Below, in pieces: positions 7,213-16,289 of a DNA stretch of 20,485 bases (position 1 is the first letter of the stretch; every line of letters begins with the position of its first letter). This DNA is from Holophagales bacterium (GTDB taxonomy: Bacteria > Acidobacteriota > Holophagae > Holophagales > Holophagaceae). Below the pieces are notes generated by a model, which had not been told where the DNA came from, ran no database searches, and saw nothing but the letters and a program-made list of their open reading frames with translations. The position numbers and the translations under genes were made by a program. The stretch lies in the NCBI GenBank assembly GCA_031281385.1, contig JAITFL010000041.1:1-20485 (forward strand). The letters are read 5' to 3'.

Positions 7213-7500
7213 AGTATTGATGCGGCTGCGCCGCGATGATATTTATGCCGATTGATGACGCAGCGAGGTCATTCGCTGCTTGAACTCGGGGCGAGCGTTT
7301 TTCGGCGTGTTACGCTTTGCCCCGGGTCTTGGAAAAACTTATTAAATGCTAACTGGGGGTCCGCTCAGTACGGACTCGCATGCGAGCCCGCACTTCGCTA
7401 CCCCCCAGACCCCCGGTCCTCGCCTCGCTTACTGCCCTATGTAGGGGCTGATGCATGGAGAAGACTTCAATGAGCGCGAGGATAGTTTTGCAAGTGCCTC
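7213..7500 (+). mobile_element. R1 family copy D with intact right terminal repeat
   Basis: This copy lies directly after copy C. The hairpin GCAGCGA-GGTCAT-TCGCTGC (7260-7279) has the same loop as copy B but a compensating A-T for G-C pair. A longer stem pairs GGGGC/GCCCC and AGCGT/ACGCT. CTGGGGG (7353-7359) pairs with CCCCCAG (7402-7408) around the palindrome CTCGCATGCGAG (7375-7386). The right end, read inverted, is GAGGCACTTGCAAAAC, matching the terminus of copy B. No matching left end was found, so the copy or the C-D pair is truncated. AATTGACAATT follows directly. Confidence 0.68.
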
Positions 7501-7531
7501 AATTGACAATTGCTGAACCGCTATAAAGGAG

Positions 7532-8755
7532 CTATTCGTATCTCAATGCGTCTATGACGTTCAGCTTGGCCGCTTTGAGCGCGGGCAAAAACCCGGCTAT
7601 GATGCCGACTATCGCGCTGAAGCCGATGCCAAGGGCCATGGCCCAGCTTTCCATTGAGGCTGGGAGCTGGGTGAAGTTGCGGATGATCAAAATAGCGGTA
7701 ATGGAAAGCACCAGCCCAAAGAACCCCCCCAAGAGTGACAGCACCACGGCCTCGGTGAGAAATTGGGCCATGACGCTTGTCTGCGTGGCTCCAAGGGCCC
7801 TCCTGATGCCTATTTCGCGCGTCCTCTCGGTGACGGAGACCAGCATGATGTTGCTGATGCCTATGCCGCCAACTATGAGAGAAATGCTGGCCCCAAGAGC
7901 CAAGAATTGGCCTATGATGTTTGCCTGCTGCTCCCTTTGCTTTATTTGGTCGTCCTGCTTGCCTATCCTGAATGGATTTTCGTCCCTTGGCATTAAGTTC
8001 ATCCGCTGGCGCAAAAAGGCCGTTATTTCTGCCTCCGCCAAGTCGGCCTTGCCATCGTAGGCGCTGGCGACGATTGAATCGAGCCTGGTATTCCCCCGCA
8101 GCTTACGCATGACGGTGGTGTACGGGGCTATGATGGCGTCGTCTTGGTCTCCAAACATGCCGGCGCCCTTTATCTCCATAACGCCGATGATCTCGAATGG
8201 CGACTTGCCTATGCGGATGAGCTGGCCAATTGGGTCTTCCTCGTTCATCAGCAAATTGTCAATGACGGTTTTGCCAACGATGCAGACTTTGGCTTGCGAC
8301 CTGACTTCGTTTTCCGTAAAAAAGCGCCCGTCATCCACCTTCCAGCCCCGGATTGTCTCAAAATCCACGTTGGAGCCATAGATCATAGTCCGGGTATTAT
8401 TGTTTTGCCAAACGACCTGCACGGGCTGCTGCACGTAGGGGCTTGCCGCAATCACGGTTGTAGGACATTCCTCAACTATCGCAAGGGCGTCATCTTCCTT
8501 GAGTAGCTCGGCTGTGCCAGCCGCAGAAGCGGCCCCGCCTCCTCCGCCAAACCTAGCGGTTGACCTGATTGTGAGCATGTTGACGCCCATGTTTTGGATG
8601 ATGGCCAAAGACGCCTGCTTGGAACCTTCGCCTATGCCAATCATGGAAACCACAGCGCCAACGCCAATGATGATGCCTAGCATCGTGAGGAAGGCCCTCA
8701 TCTTGTTGCGCGTGATGGCAAAAAACGCCAGCTTTATGAATTCAAGTATGTTCAT
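7532..8755 (-). CDS. MacB-like ABC transporter permease (FtsX/MacB_PCD type), no ATPase domain
   Basis: This 407-residue inner-membrane permease has the MacB/LolC topology. One N-terminal membrane helix (about 20-42, in MRAFLTMLGIIIGVGAVVSMIG) is followed by a large periplasmic domain (about 45-285). Three C-terminal helices form the FtsX domain, with SVTERTREIGIRRALGAT on the cytoplasmic loop and a LPALKAAKLNVIDALRYE end. In E. coli, MacB has the ATPase fused in front, but here it is absent. A separate ATP-binding subunit would be required and none is in the window. The gene starts nine bases after the adaptor gene and forms an operon with it. Substrate unknown. Export of a peptide, lipid or antibiotic through a TolC-type channel is the family expectation. 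Confidence 0.9.
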   Translation of the reverse strand: MNILEFIKLAFFAITRNKMRAFLTMLGIIIGVGAVVSMIGIGEGSKQASLAIIQNMGVNMLTIRSTARFGGGGGAASAAGTAELLKEDDALAIVEECPTTVIAASPYVQQPVQVVWQNNNTRTMIYGSNVDFETIRGWKVDDGRFFTENEVRSQAKVCIVGKTVIDNLLMNEEDPIGQLIRIGKSPFEIIGVMEIKGAGMFGDQDDAIIAPYTTVMRKLRGNTRLDSIVASAYDGKADLAEAEITAFLRQRMNLMPRDENPFRIGKQDDQIKQREQQANIIGQFLALGASISLIVGGIGISNIMLVSVTERTREIGIRRALGATQTSVMAQFLTEAVVLSLLGGFFGLVLSITAILIIRNFTQLPASMESWAMALGIGFSAIVGIIAGFLPALKAAKLNVIDALRYE

Positions 8756-8764
8756 GCTTTTGCC

Positions 8765-10792
8765 CTATCGCCGACCACCGCCGCCGCCGGCTCCGCCCAT
8801 CTGGTTGCCGCCGCCGAGAGTTGTCATGGCACCGGCCTGCACCGCACCATTTTTCTTGGTCTCGTCCACGCCTATCAGCACTTCCATACCTTCGGCAATG
8901 CCTTCCCCCGTAATTTCCGTCCTATTGCCACTATCCAGCCCTGGCCTGACGGTGAGGGCTTTTGGCTCTCCTTTTTCATCTAGCACCCAGACCCGCCCCG
9001 TGCGCTCGGTGGCAAATCCCCTGTCCGCCAAGCGGGCGCGCCTGTCTTGTGTCTGCGGGGGGCCAAACATCATCACGCCGCCGCCGCCCAACAGCCCGCC
9101 CTGCTGCGCCTGCTGGGCCTTCTGCTGCGCCAAGGCCGCCGCTTGGGCCTCTTTGGTGTACTGGGCCGCGTTGAACCTGAGAGCCGTATTCGGCACGGAC
9201 AGCACGCCCCTGGCCTGTTTGACGACTATCGTCACCATGGCGGTCATCCCAGGGCGCAAAACGTAGTCCCCTTGATAAAACTGCCCGCCGGCCTTGATGA
9301 TGCTGCTCCTTTGGGTGGAGCTATTTGCTCTGGCCTGCGTGGTGGGCTGCGCCTGCTGCTGCGCCGCGCCTTCTGCCCTAGACCCATCGGGGGGGCCGAA
9401 GCGCATCGGCTGCTGGCCGCTCTCCATCTGAGCCCTCATATCTTTTATTCGCTGTATCCATGCTTCCTTGGTGATGCCTGGCTCGCGCTCCAAAATCCTA
9501 TCCTTGGCGTTTTCCCACATCCTGTCCCAATCGGGCTGGCCGCCGGGGCCAAATGCACCTTGGCCGCCCATCATCCTTCCGCCGCCGCCTTGGTTGCCCT
9601 GCCTGTCGCCGCCCTGTCTCGTTGGAACCCCATCCGGCTGCTGGTCGCCCCGCGCTTCTCGTCCTTCCCGCCTTTCCCGTCCTTCGCGAGCTTGACCATC
9701 TGGCCTGTCCTGGCGGTTGGGCCGCTCTGCGTTTGGTGAGCCTTGAGGGGGCTCGGAGCCTTGTTGGCCCCGCGACGACCTAGCTTGGCCGTTGTTGCCT
9801 CTTTCCGGCCTGGCTGCCTGGCCATCTGGCCCGCCTCGGCCCTGCTGCGGCCTAGCCTGTCCTTCCGCGCCCTGAGCACTTTGACCCTGCCCTTCCGCGC
9901 TCTGGCCTCCGGGGCCGCGCCCTCCGCCAAAAGCGGACATCATGCTTCGGCGCATTTCGTTCTCGCCCTCTATTTGCTGCTTGGTCTTGTTGCTCACTTC
10001 CACGACCACCTTGTAGTTGACGACGTTCTGCGACGTCACCGGCTCAAGCCTCACTTGGGCGACTTCGCCCTGAAACTGGGTCTCCCTGAACGCCTCTACG
10101 CTAAAGTTGGCTATCTGGCCCACCTCTACCTCGGCAATGTCCATTTCGTCCATGGTGATTTCTAGCTTCATTTTGCTAAGGTCTTCGGCAATGATGAATA
10201 GGCTGGGGGTGGTCATCGAGGCCGTGACGGTTTGCCCGACGTCGGCCTTCCTAGAGACCACGATGCCATCCACCGGGGACTTGATCGTGCAATAGCCCAA
10301 GTTTGTCCTCGCCTGGTCTAGCTGGATTAGGGAGTTTTCCCACTGCAGCTTCGCTGTCCTATAGCTGACCTCCCTGCCCTCCAAGTCGGAGACGGATACC
10401 AGTTTTTTCTCGGCAAGGTTTTGGTAGCGTTCTAATTGTTTGCCGGCTTCCTCGAAATTAATCCTGAGCCTCTCTACCTCTATTTCCCGCTGGTTGACTG
10501 TCTGCTGCGGTATCGTTGGGTCTATCGTAGCTATCACTTGGTCTTTTTTGACGATGCTGTTGAAATCGGCGCCCAGCGTCATCACCATGCCGGAAACCTG
10601 CGTACCCACGTCCACCTGCTGGATGGCGGAAAGCGTGCCAGTCGCGCTGACCCGCTTTTGAAGGTTCCCCAGCTCGACCTTTGCTGTGCGCCATTTTATC
10701 TCTGATGTGTCCCTAGTGAAGTACCAATAGCCTCCGCCGCCAACGACCAAGATCGCGGCAGTGCCGATAAAGAGCAGGGTATTCAGTTTCAT
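8765..10792 (-). CDS. MacA/HlyD-type periplasmic adaptor with a long Gly/Gln/Arg-rich insertion
   Basis: This 675-residue membrane-fusion protein would link the inner-membrane permease to an outer-membrane channel. Visible: an N-terminal anchor (5-25), the first half of the lipoyl domain (about 45-95), a helical hairpin (about 96-165), the second lipoyl half with CTIKSPVDGIVVSRKADVGQ (168-187), beta-barrel strands (205-267), then VLRPGMTAMVTIVV (511-524) and a membrane-proximal domain (596-645). Family members usually have about 370-420 residues. The excess is an insertion at about 286-500 rich in Gly, Gln, Arg and Pro, containing a small predicted helical island (DWDRMWENAKDRILEREPGI, 421-440). 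A second Gln/Gly-rich stretch lies at 545-585 and a Gly-rich tail at 660-675. ATG 10792 follows an AAGGGA site. The gene lies 174 bp after nuoN in the same direction. Confidence 0.9.
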   Translation of the reverse strand: MKLNTLLFIGTAAILVVGGGGYWYFTRDTSEIKWRTAKVELGNLQKRVSATGTLSAIQQVDVGTQVSGMVMTLGADFNSIVKKDQVIATIDPTIPQQTVNQREIEVERLRINFEEAGKQLERYQNLAEKKLVSVSDLEGREVSYRTAKLQWENSLIQLDQARTNLGYCTIKSPVDGIVVSRKADVGQTVTASMTTPSLFIIAEDLSKMKLEITMDEMDIAEVEVGQIANFSVEAFRETQFQGEVAQVRLEPVTSQNVVNYKVVVEVSNKTKQQIEGENEMRRSMMSAFGGGRGPGGQSAEGQGQSAQGAEGQARPQQGRGGPDGQAARPERGNNGQARSSRGQQGSEPPQGSPNAERPNRQDRPDGQAREGRERREGREARGDQQPDGVPTRQGGDRQGNQGGGGRMMGGQGAFGPGGQPDWDRMWENAKDRILEREPGITKEAWIQRIKDMRAQMESGQQPMRFGPPDGSRAEGAAQQQAQPTTQARANSSTQRSSIIKAGGQFYQGDYVLRPGMTAMVTIVVKQARGVLSVPNTALRFNAAQYTKEAQAAALAQQKAQQAQQGGLLGGGGVMMFGPPQTQDRRARLADRGFATERTGRVWVLDEKGEPKALTVRPGLDSGNRTEITGEGIAEGMEVLIGVDETKKNGAVQAGAMTTLGGGNQMGGAGGGGGRR

Positions 10793-10966
10793 TGCATTGT
10801 CCCTTCAAACAAAAAGCGGTATTTGCATCAAGAAATCCGACTTGGCATTTACCAAGGCTTATTATTTGACCTTCTTAGGCCAAATTTAGTTGAAGCCAAA
10901 GTGGGAAAAATGCCTTCCGCCCGCCGTGGCCATCTGTCTTGGCAACGAGGCTGGATTATGTAACAT

Positions 10967-12466
10967 TCATGGGCGCGAGACGACCTCGACCGAGTAGGCC
11001 AGCCCCTCTTTGATAGAGGGCTTGGCAAAGCCACTCAAAACGCTATTGGGGACAAGCCCCAACAGGATGATGAGAAGCCCGCTGACCAATATCGTAGCAC
11101 CGGCCATTGGGGCATTGACGGCCCGCTGCTCTTGGATTTCGTCTGGCATTGGCTCCATGTACATGGCCATTATCGGCTTGAGGTAATACCCTACGGACAC
11201 AAGGCTCGCCAATACACCCAAGATTGCCAAAGCTACGTGTCCCTGCACTATCAGCTCTTTGAACAGCAGATACTTGGCAAAAAATCCGGCCGTGGGCGGT
11301 ATGCCGGCAAGGGAGAGGAAGCAAATGGTCAGGGCTATGCCTACGCCCGGGCGTTTCCAGCCAAGCCCCCTAAAATTGCGAATCTCTGTTTTGTCGCCCA
11401 CCAAGCCGAAGGCGCTAAGGGCACCAAAGGCTCCCAAGTTCATCAAGAGGTACGCGCACAAATAGAACAGGATCGCCTGAAATGCCTCGCTGGTCCCCGT
11501 GACAAAGCCCAGCAAAAGGTACCCTGCATGGCTGATGCTGGAATACGCCATCATCCTTTTGTAGTTGGTCTGGGACAGGGCGCAGAGGTTGCCAAGCACC
11601 ACTGTGAGGATTGCGAGAACGGCCATTGAAGCCTGCATCCGCCCGCCGAGTCCGACATTTTGGGCAAAGGGCGCGGTGAATACCCTTATCAGGGCGATGA
11701 TGGCGACCCCCTTGGTTGCAACCGACATAAAGCCGGTGATGGGGTGCGGCGCGGCCTCGTAGGCGTCAGGGGTCCATTGGTGGAACGGCACCGCGCTGAT
11801 TTTGAATATGAACCCGAACAGAAGAAGCGCGAAGCCAGCCATAACTAAGGGGTCTAGCGGGCCCTTTGCGATCTCTGAAGCAATTAGGTCAATGTCGAGG
11901 CTGCCGGTCAAACCATACAGCAGGACTATACCCATCAGGAAGCAACTGGAAGCGACTGCGCCGGTGAGAAAATACTTTGCGCCGCCCTCCATCGCCTTTT
12001 GCCTAATCCTGACCGAGGCCGTGAGGGCATACAGGGGGATAGAAAAAAGCTCCAGCGCCAAAAAGAGCAGGATAAGGTTGGTCGTAGAGGCAAACAGCAT
12101 CATCCCCACGACGGAGAACAGCAGCAGGGATAAAATCTCGCCCTTGGCCCAGCCCTCTTGATGAAGGTGATCCCATAATTGCAAAACTGCATACACGGCA
12201 GAAACCAGCACAAAAATGGCTGCAAATTGGGCCAGCCTATCAAAAGATAGGTAGCCGTAAGAGGGCTGCGCCCCCCCAGCCCAAAGGCGGGCAGTGAACA
12301 AGAAAGAAGAACACAGCGCCAGCAGTGCGATGCAAAAGATGACTGCGCGTATCCATTTTTGAGTTGCGGTGTCTTTGTCCAAGGCGGCCAGCGGGACGAT
12401 GCAGGCGGCTACCGCAGGGATGGCGAATGGCAGAATGGCCGCCATTTCATTGGGGGTCAGGCTCAT
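10967..12466 (-). CDS. nuoN: NADH:quinone oxidoreductase subunit N
   Basis: This 499-residue antiporter-like membrane subunit of complex I is one of three that pump protons. It has about 14 hydrophobic helices. Key residues are visible: Glu139 in LALELFSIPLY, Lys222 in FKISAVPFHQWTPDAYEAAP, Lys252 in MSVATKGVAII, and the QTNYKRMMAYSSISHAGY segment typical of NuoN. ATG 12466 overlaps the stop of nuoM as ATGA, implying translational coupling. It is the last nuo gene of the cluster. Confidence 0.97.
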   Translation of the reverse strand: MSLTPNEMAAILPFAIPAVAACIVPLAALDKDTATQKWIRAVIFCIALLALCSSFLFTARLWAGGAQPSYGYLSFDRLAQFAAIFVLVSAVYAVLQLWDHLHQEGWAKGEILSLLLFSVVGMMLFASTTNLILLFLALELFSIPLYALTASVRIRQKAMEGGAKYFLTGAVASSCFLMGIVLLYGLTGSLDIDLIASEIAKGPLDPLVMAGFALLLFGFIFKISAVPFHQWTPDAYEAAPHPITGFMSVATKGVAIIALIRVFTAPFAQNVGLGGRMQASMAVLAILTVVLGNLCALSQTNYKRMMAYSSISHAGYLLLGFVTGTSEAFQAILFYLCAYLLMNLGAFGALSAFGLVGDKTEIRNFRGLGWKRPGVGIALTICFLSLAGIPPTAGFFAKYLLFKELIVQGHVALAILGVLASLVSVGYYLKPIMAMYMEPMPDEIQEQRAVNAPMAGATILVSGLLIILLGLVPNSVLSGFAKPSIKEGLAYSVEVVSRP

Positions 12467-14034
12467 TGCTTCGCCTCCTGGCTTGGCGGGATTTGCGCGT
12501 TCAAGGTTATTGTCCTTGGCGGTGGCGCGTTTGCTTCATCCAGCATCTTGATGACGTATGGCTCCGACACATTGGTAAAGGAAACGTGTTGCAGCCCCAT
12601 CCAGAATATGAGGGCCACCAAGGGCACCATGACCGCGACTTCGCGCAAGTTCAGATCATTTTTAAGATGGGCCGTCCCGCTTTCTGCGTCGGGGTTTTCA
12701 GGCCCCCAGAAGGCCCTCTTCACCATCCATAGCATGTAAACCGCGCCAAGCAGCACTCCTAAAACAGCGGTGATGGACGCCGCCCTGCCCCAAGCAAAGC
12801 CAGAGGTAAAGGTGCCATTCATAATCAAAAATTCGCCCACGAAGCCATTGGTCAGCGGCAGTCCGATACAGGAGAGCGTGACCACCAAAAAGAAGAATGT
12901 GAAAATAGGCATTTTTGAGGCGATGCCGCCAAAATTTGAGATCATGCGTGTGTGCGCCCTGTCGTAGATCATCCCGACCAAAAGGAACAGCGCACCAGTG
13001 CTGATGCCGTGGTTGAGCATCTGCATGATGGCGCCCTGGGTGCCTATCACTGTAAAGCTGGCGATACCCAACATCACAAATCCCATGTGGCTGACGGAGC
13101 TATAGGCGACCAGTTTTTTGATGTCCGACTGCACCATAGCCACCAATGCGCCATAAATGATTGCCACCACGGACAGCACCGCCAAGGGCTTTGCATAGTA
13201 CAGGGCCGCGCCAGGGAGAATGGGTATGGCGAAGCGCAAGAAGCCGTAGCCGCCCAGCTTTAGCAGCACTCCTGCCAAGATGGCACTCCCCGCTGTAGGG
13301 GCTTCGGTGTGGGCGTCGGGCAGCCATGTGTGAAAGGGGAACAGCGGCACCTTGTTCGCAAAGGCCAGCGCAAAGGCCAAGAATAGCCAGCACTGCGCGT
13401 TAAATGGCACATTGGCGGCAGCCGAGGCCAAAATTTCTGGAGAAAAACTGCCGGCGCGGCCCGCGAGATACAGCAGCGCGACAAGCCAGAGCAGGCTGCC
13501 CGCCAGCGTAAATAGCACAAACTTGTTGGCGGCCATTTTGCGATTAGCCCCGCCCCACACGCCTATGAGGAAATACATGGGTATCAGCATGGCTTCCCAA
13601 AACAGGTAAAAAAGGAATAGGTCTTTTGCCACCAGCGCGCCCAACATTCCGCACTCAAGTAGCATGAAGAGGGCGAAAAAAGTGCCTGCGCGTTCTTTAA
13701 CGCTATTCCAAGTTCCGGCTATGGAAATGGGTACCAAGAATGTGGTTAGCAGCACCAGCATCAGGTTCAGCCCGTCCAGCGACAGATGGTAGTCAACCGG
13801 AATGTTGATCAGCGTAAACAGCGGGTGCTGCTCGCGGAAAAAAATACCAGAAGAATCGGGGCTTGCCGGAATCAGCCTGAGCGCGGCGACCACGAAGATG
13901 CCGAGGGACCCCATAAGGGCCAAGGATTTGGTGAACTGGGCCAGTTTGTTTGGAATGGCCAATAGGAGGGCGCCCCAAAAGAGAGGCGCAAAAACTATGA
14001 AGGTAAGGACATGCTCGTTCATCCAGTGGTTCAT
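12463..14034 (-). CDS. nuoM: NADH:quinone oxidoreductase subunit M
   Basis: This 523-residue proton-pumping membrane subunit has about 14 helices. Family signatures: Glu147 in FYLFWEAMLIPMYFLIG, Lys228 in ANKVPLFPFHTWLPDAHTEAPTAGS, Lys259 in VLLKLGGYGFLRF, and QSDIKKLVAYSSVSHMGFVMLG. The start ATG lies seven bases after the nuoL stop, with GGTGAGG partly inside the nuoL end. The 3' end overlaps nuoN by four bases. The length is normal for the family. Confidence 0.97.
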   Translation of the reverse strand: MNHWMNEHVLTFIVFAPLFWGALLLAIPNKLAQFTKSLALMGSLGIFVVAALRLIPASPDSSGIFFREQHPLFTLINIPVDYHLSLDGLNLMLVLLTTFLVPISIAGTWNSVKERAGTFFALFMLLECGMLGALVAKDLFLFYLFWEAMLIPMYFLIGVWGGANRKMAANKFVLFTLAGSLLWLVALLYLAGRAGSFSPEILASAAANVPFNAQCWLFLAFALAFANKVPLFPFHTWLPDAHTEAPTAGSAILAGVLLKLGGYGFLRFAIPILPGAALYYAKPLAVLSVVAIIYGALVAMVQSDIKKLVAYSSVSHMGFVMLGIASFTVIGTQGAIMQMLNHGISTGALFLLVGMIYDRAHTRMISNFGGIASKMPIFTFFFLVVTLSCIGLPLTNGFVGEFLIMNGTFTSGFAWGRAASITAVLGVLLGAVYMLWMVKRAFWGPENPDAESGTAHLKNDLNLREVAVMVPLVALIFWMGLQHVSFTNVSEPYVIKMLDEANAPPPRTITLNAQIPPSQEAKQ

Positions 14035-14041
14035 CGCCGCC

Positions 14042-15952
14042 TCACCTCAGGAATATCCAGATCAGGGCGGCAACCCCGATCCCCATTGCCAAGACATAGT
14101 TGCGGACGCGCCCCGTCTGCAACAAGGACGCAAAGTCCCCGGCCGATCTCACAAAGGCCGCCGGGAGATTGACTCCAACGCCGTCAATAATGATTACGTC
14201 AAATAGTTTGTACAACAGGTTTCCAAACCAGCGAATCGGGGCCAGCAAAAATAGTTCTATGCCTTCATCCACATAATACTTGTTGAGGACGAGGCTGTGC
14301 AGCCTTGGCATGGACGCTCTTCTGGTTTCCGCTTGAACCAAGCCTTTTTTGTATGTGGCCCACCCAAACCAAGCGGCCGTCAAACAAAGCACGGTGGAGA
14401 TTGCTGCAAGCGCCAGCGCCAAGCCATGGCTGCCATGATGGGCAGCGTGTTCTGCTACTTGGCCGTAAGTGACGCTGGGCGCTAAAAATTTGCCAACGGC
14501 AAAAGATCCGCCGAATGCCTCTGGCCAGCCAAGGGCCACCGCACCTAGCGCTCCGACCGCCAAGAGGGCCAAGGGGGCCGTCATAGTAGCCGGACTTTCG
14601 ACCGCGTGTTCGTGCGCGTGGTGATCCCTCGGCTCTCCAAGGAAGGCGAGGGTCAAAAGCCTTAGCATGTAAAACGCTGTGAAGCACGCCCCAAGCACTC
14701 CGATTGCCCACAGGTAAGGAGACTTTAGGTAGGCCAAGTACAATATTTCATCCTTGCTGGCAAAGCCCGAAGTCCCTGGGAAGCCGATGATGCACAGCGT
14801 AGCGATGAGCATGGTCCAAAACGTGATGGGCATTTTTGCTTTTAGGCCGCCCATCTTGAACAAGTCCTGCTCGTGGTGCATGGCGGTTATCGCACTGCCG
14901 GCCCCAAGGAACAGCAGAGCCTTGAACCATGCGTGGGTGAACACATGGAAAAAGCCCGCAGCGAACCCGGCCGCTCCGAGCCCCAAGAACATGTAGCCCA
15001 GTTGGCTAACCGTAGAATAGGCCAGCACCTTTTTTATGTCCCTCTGAACCAGCCCGATAGAGGCGGCAAAGAGGGCTGTCCCCGCGCCAATCCAAGCCAC
15101 AGTGTTCAGTGTTATGGGGGCCAACTGGAACAGCGGGGCGAGCCTACAGAGAAGCACGATGCCGCTGGTCACCATCGTTGCAGCGTGGATCAGGGCCGAA
15201 ACTGGAGTGGGCCCTGCCATCGCGTCTGGCAGCCAAATGTATAGAGGTATTTGTGCGCTCTTGCCGGTTGCGCCAACAAAAATCATAAGGGTGGCAAAGG
15301 TGATGGCGCCAAATCCGACTTCTGGCTCTAGCTTTCCAGCCGAACCCAGTATGTCGCCAACGGTGAGGGTTCCGAATATGGCAAAGAGCGTCATCATGCC
15401 GATGATCACGCCCAGGTCGCCCACTCTGTTGGCAAGAAAGGCTTTTAGGCCAGCGGCGGGCGCGTAGTCGGTCTCAAAGTAGTAGCCTATCAGCAGGTAC
15501 GAGCATAGCCCTACGCCCTCCCACCCCACGAAGATTAGAGGAAGGCTAGACCCAAGCACCAGCGTCAGCATGAAAAAGACGAACAGGTTGAGGTAGCTGA
15601 AATATCGCGCATAGCCTACCTCTTTGCCCATGTAGCCGACAGAGTAAAGGTGGATCAGGAAGCCGATGCCAGTCACCACAAGGCTCATCAGCGTTGAGAG
15701 CGGGTCGAACACCAAGCCAAATGGAACGCTTAGTGCGCCAGAGCTGATCCACGTGCCAGCAGTTACCTCTAGCCTGTTTCCAGGCGCACCCTTCATCAGA
15801 GCAAAGGCCCAGATTGCCAAAGCCAGCGAACCCAAAACGGCCCCAAGCGCCACGGTGGTAGTGAACGCTTTGCCAGCGCGTTTGCCAAAGAGGCCATTGA
15901 TTGCAGACCCCAAGAGGGGCAGCAGCGGGATCATCCAAAAGACGTCGGACAT
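14042..15952 (-). CDS. nuoL: NADH:quinone oxidoreductase subunit L
   Basis: With this start the protein has 636 residues. It is the distal proton-pumping subunit with the long lateral helix along the membrane arm. Signatures: FVGWEGVGLCSYLLIGYY, GKSAQIPLYIWLPDAMAGPTP, LIHAATMVTSGIVLLCR and QRDIKKVLAYSTVSQLGYMFLG. The C-terminal part carries the amphipathic stretch and a last membrane helix ending in IWIFLR. I prefer ATG 15952, which has GAGGTGGAG at the right distance. A GTG at 15961 (one base after the nuoK stop) is also possible and would add MEN. Confidence 0.96.
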   Translation of the reverse strand: MSDVFWMIPLLPLLGSAINGLFGKRAGKAFTTTVALGAVLGSLALAIWAFALMKGAPGNRLEVTAGTWISSGALSVPFGLVFDPLSTLMSLVVTGIGFLIHLYSVGYMGKEVGYARYFSYLNLFVFFMLTLVLGSSLPLIFVGWEGVGLCSYLLIGYYFETDYAPAAGLKAFLANRVGDLGVIIGMMTLFAIFGTLTVGDILGSAGKLEPEVGFGAITFATLMIFVGATGKSAQIPLYIWLPDAMAGPTPVSALIHAATMVTSGIVLLCRLAPLFQLAPITLNTVAWIGAGTALFAASIGLVQRDIKKVLAYSTVSQLGYMFLGLGAAGFAAGFFHVFTHAWFKALLFLGAGSAITAMHHEQDLFKMGGLKAKMPITFWTMLIATLCIIGFPGTSGFASKDEILYLAYLKSPYLWAIGVLGACFTAFYMLRLLTLAFLGEPRDHHAHEHAVESPATMTAPLALLAVGALGAVALGWPEAFGGSFAVGKFLAPSVTYGQVAEHAAHHGSHGLALALAAISTVLCLTAAWFGWATYKKGLVQAETRRASMPRLHSLVLNKYYVDEGIELFLLAPIRWFGNLLYKLFDVIIIDGVGVNLPAAFVRSAGDFASLLQTGRVRNYVLAMGIGVAALIWIFLR

Positions 15953-15962
15953 ATTCTCCACC

Positions 15963-16289
15963 TCACTGCCTCAAACTGTCCGCGCTGTCGGCGTTGGTAG
16001 TCCCGATATGCCTGAACAGGCCGATTATCAGCGCAAGCCCGACAGCGGCTTCGCAGGCGGCCACTGCGATGATGAAAAGATAAAACGCGGTAGCCGATAC
16101 TTCCATCCCCCTCCACCTGGCAAAGGCCAGCAGCGCCAAATTTGCGGCATTCAGCATCAATTCCACGCCCATAAACTGGATGAGCAAGCTGCGGCGCAGG
16201 AGAACGACGGCCAGCCCTATCGCAAAAAGAAAAAGGGACACCGCCAAATATGCTTGCAGAGAGCCATTAATCAACGCGCCCATGCTCAT
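15963..16289 (-). CDS. nuoK: NADH:quinone oxidoreductase subunit K
   Basis: This 108-residue protein has three membrane helices. The two buried glutamates of the proton path are in place: Glu43 in FMGVELMLNAANL and Glu80 in AACEAAVGLAL. ATG 16289 overlaps the nuoJ stop as ATGA. The length is normal (about 100 in the family), with a short polar tail. Confidence 0.97.
   Translation of the reverse strand: MSMGALINGSLQAYLAVSLFLFAIGLAVVLLRRSLLIQFMGVELMLNAANLALLAFARWRGMEVSATAFYLFIIAVAACEAAVGLALIIGLFRHIGTTNADSADSLRQ

Noticed and set aside
7252..7473. 73-residue ORF in repeat copy D
   Set aside because: It lies wholly within the repeat and copy B does not keep the same frame. It is best explained as non-coding.
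8499..9266. Long plus-strand ORF opposite the macA/macB genes, rich in Pro and Ser
   Set aside because: It is a shadow of the Gly-rich antisense coding sequence. It has no family features and it spans two real genes on the other strand.
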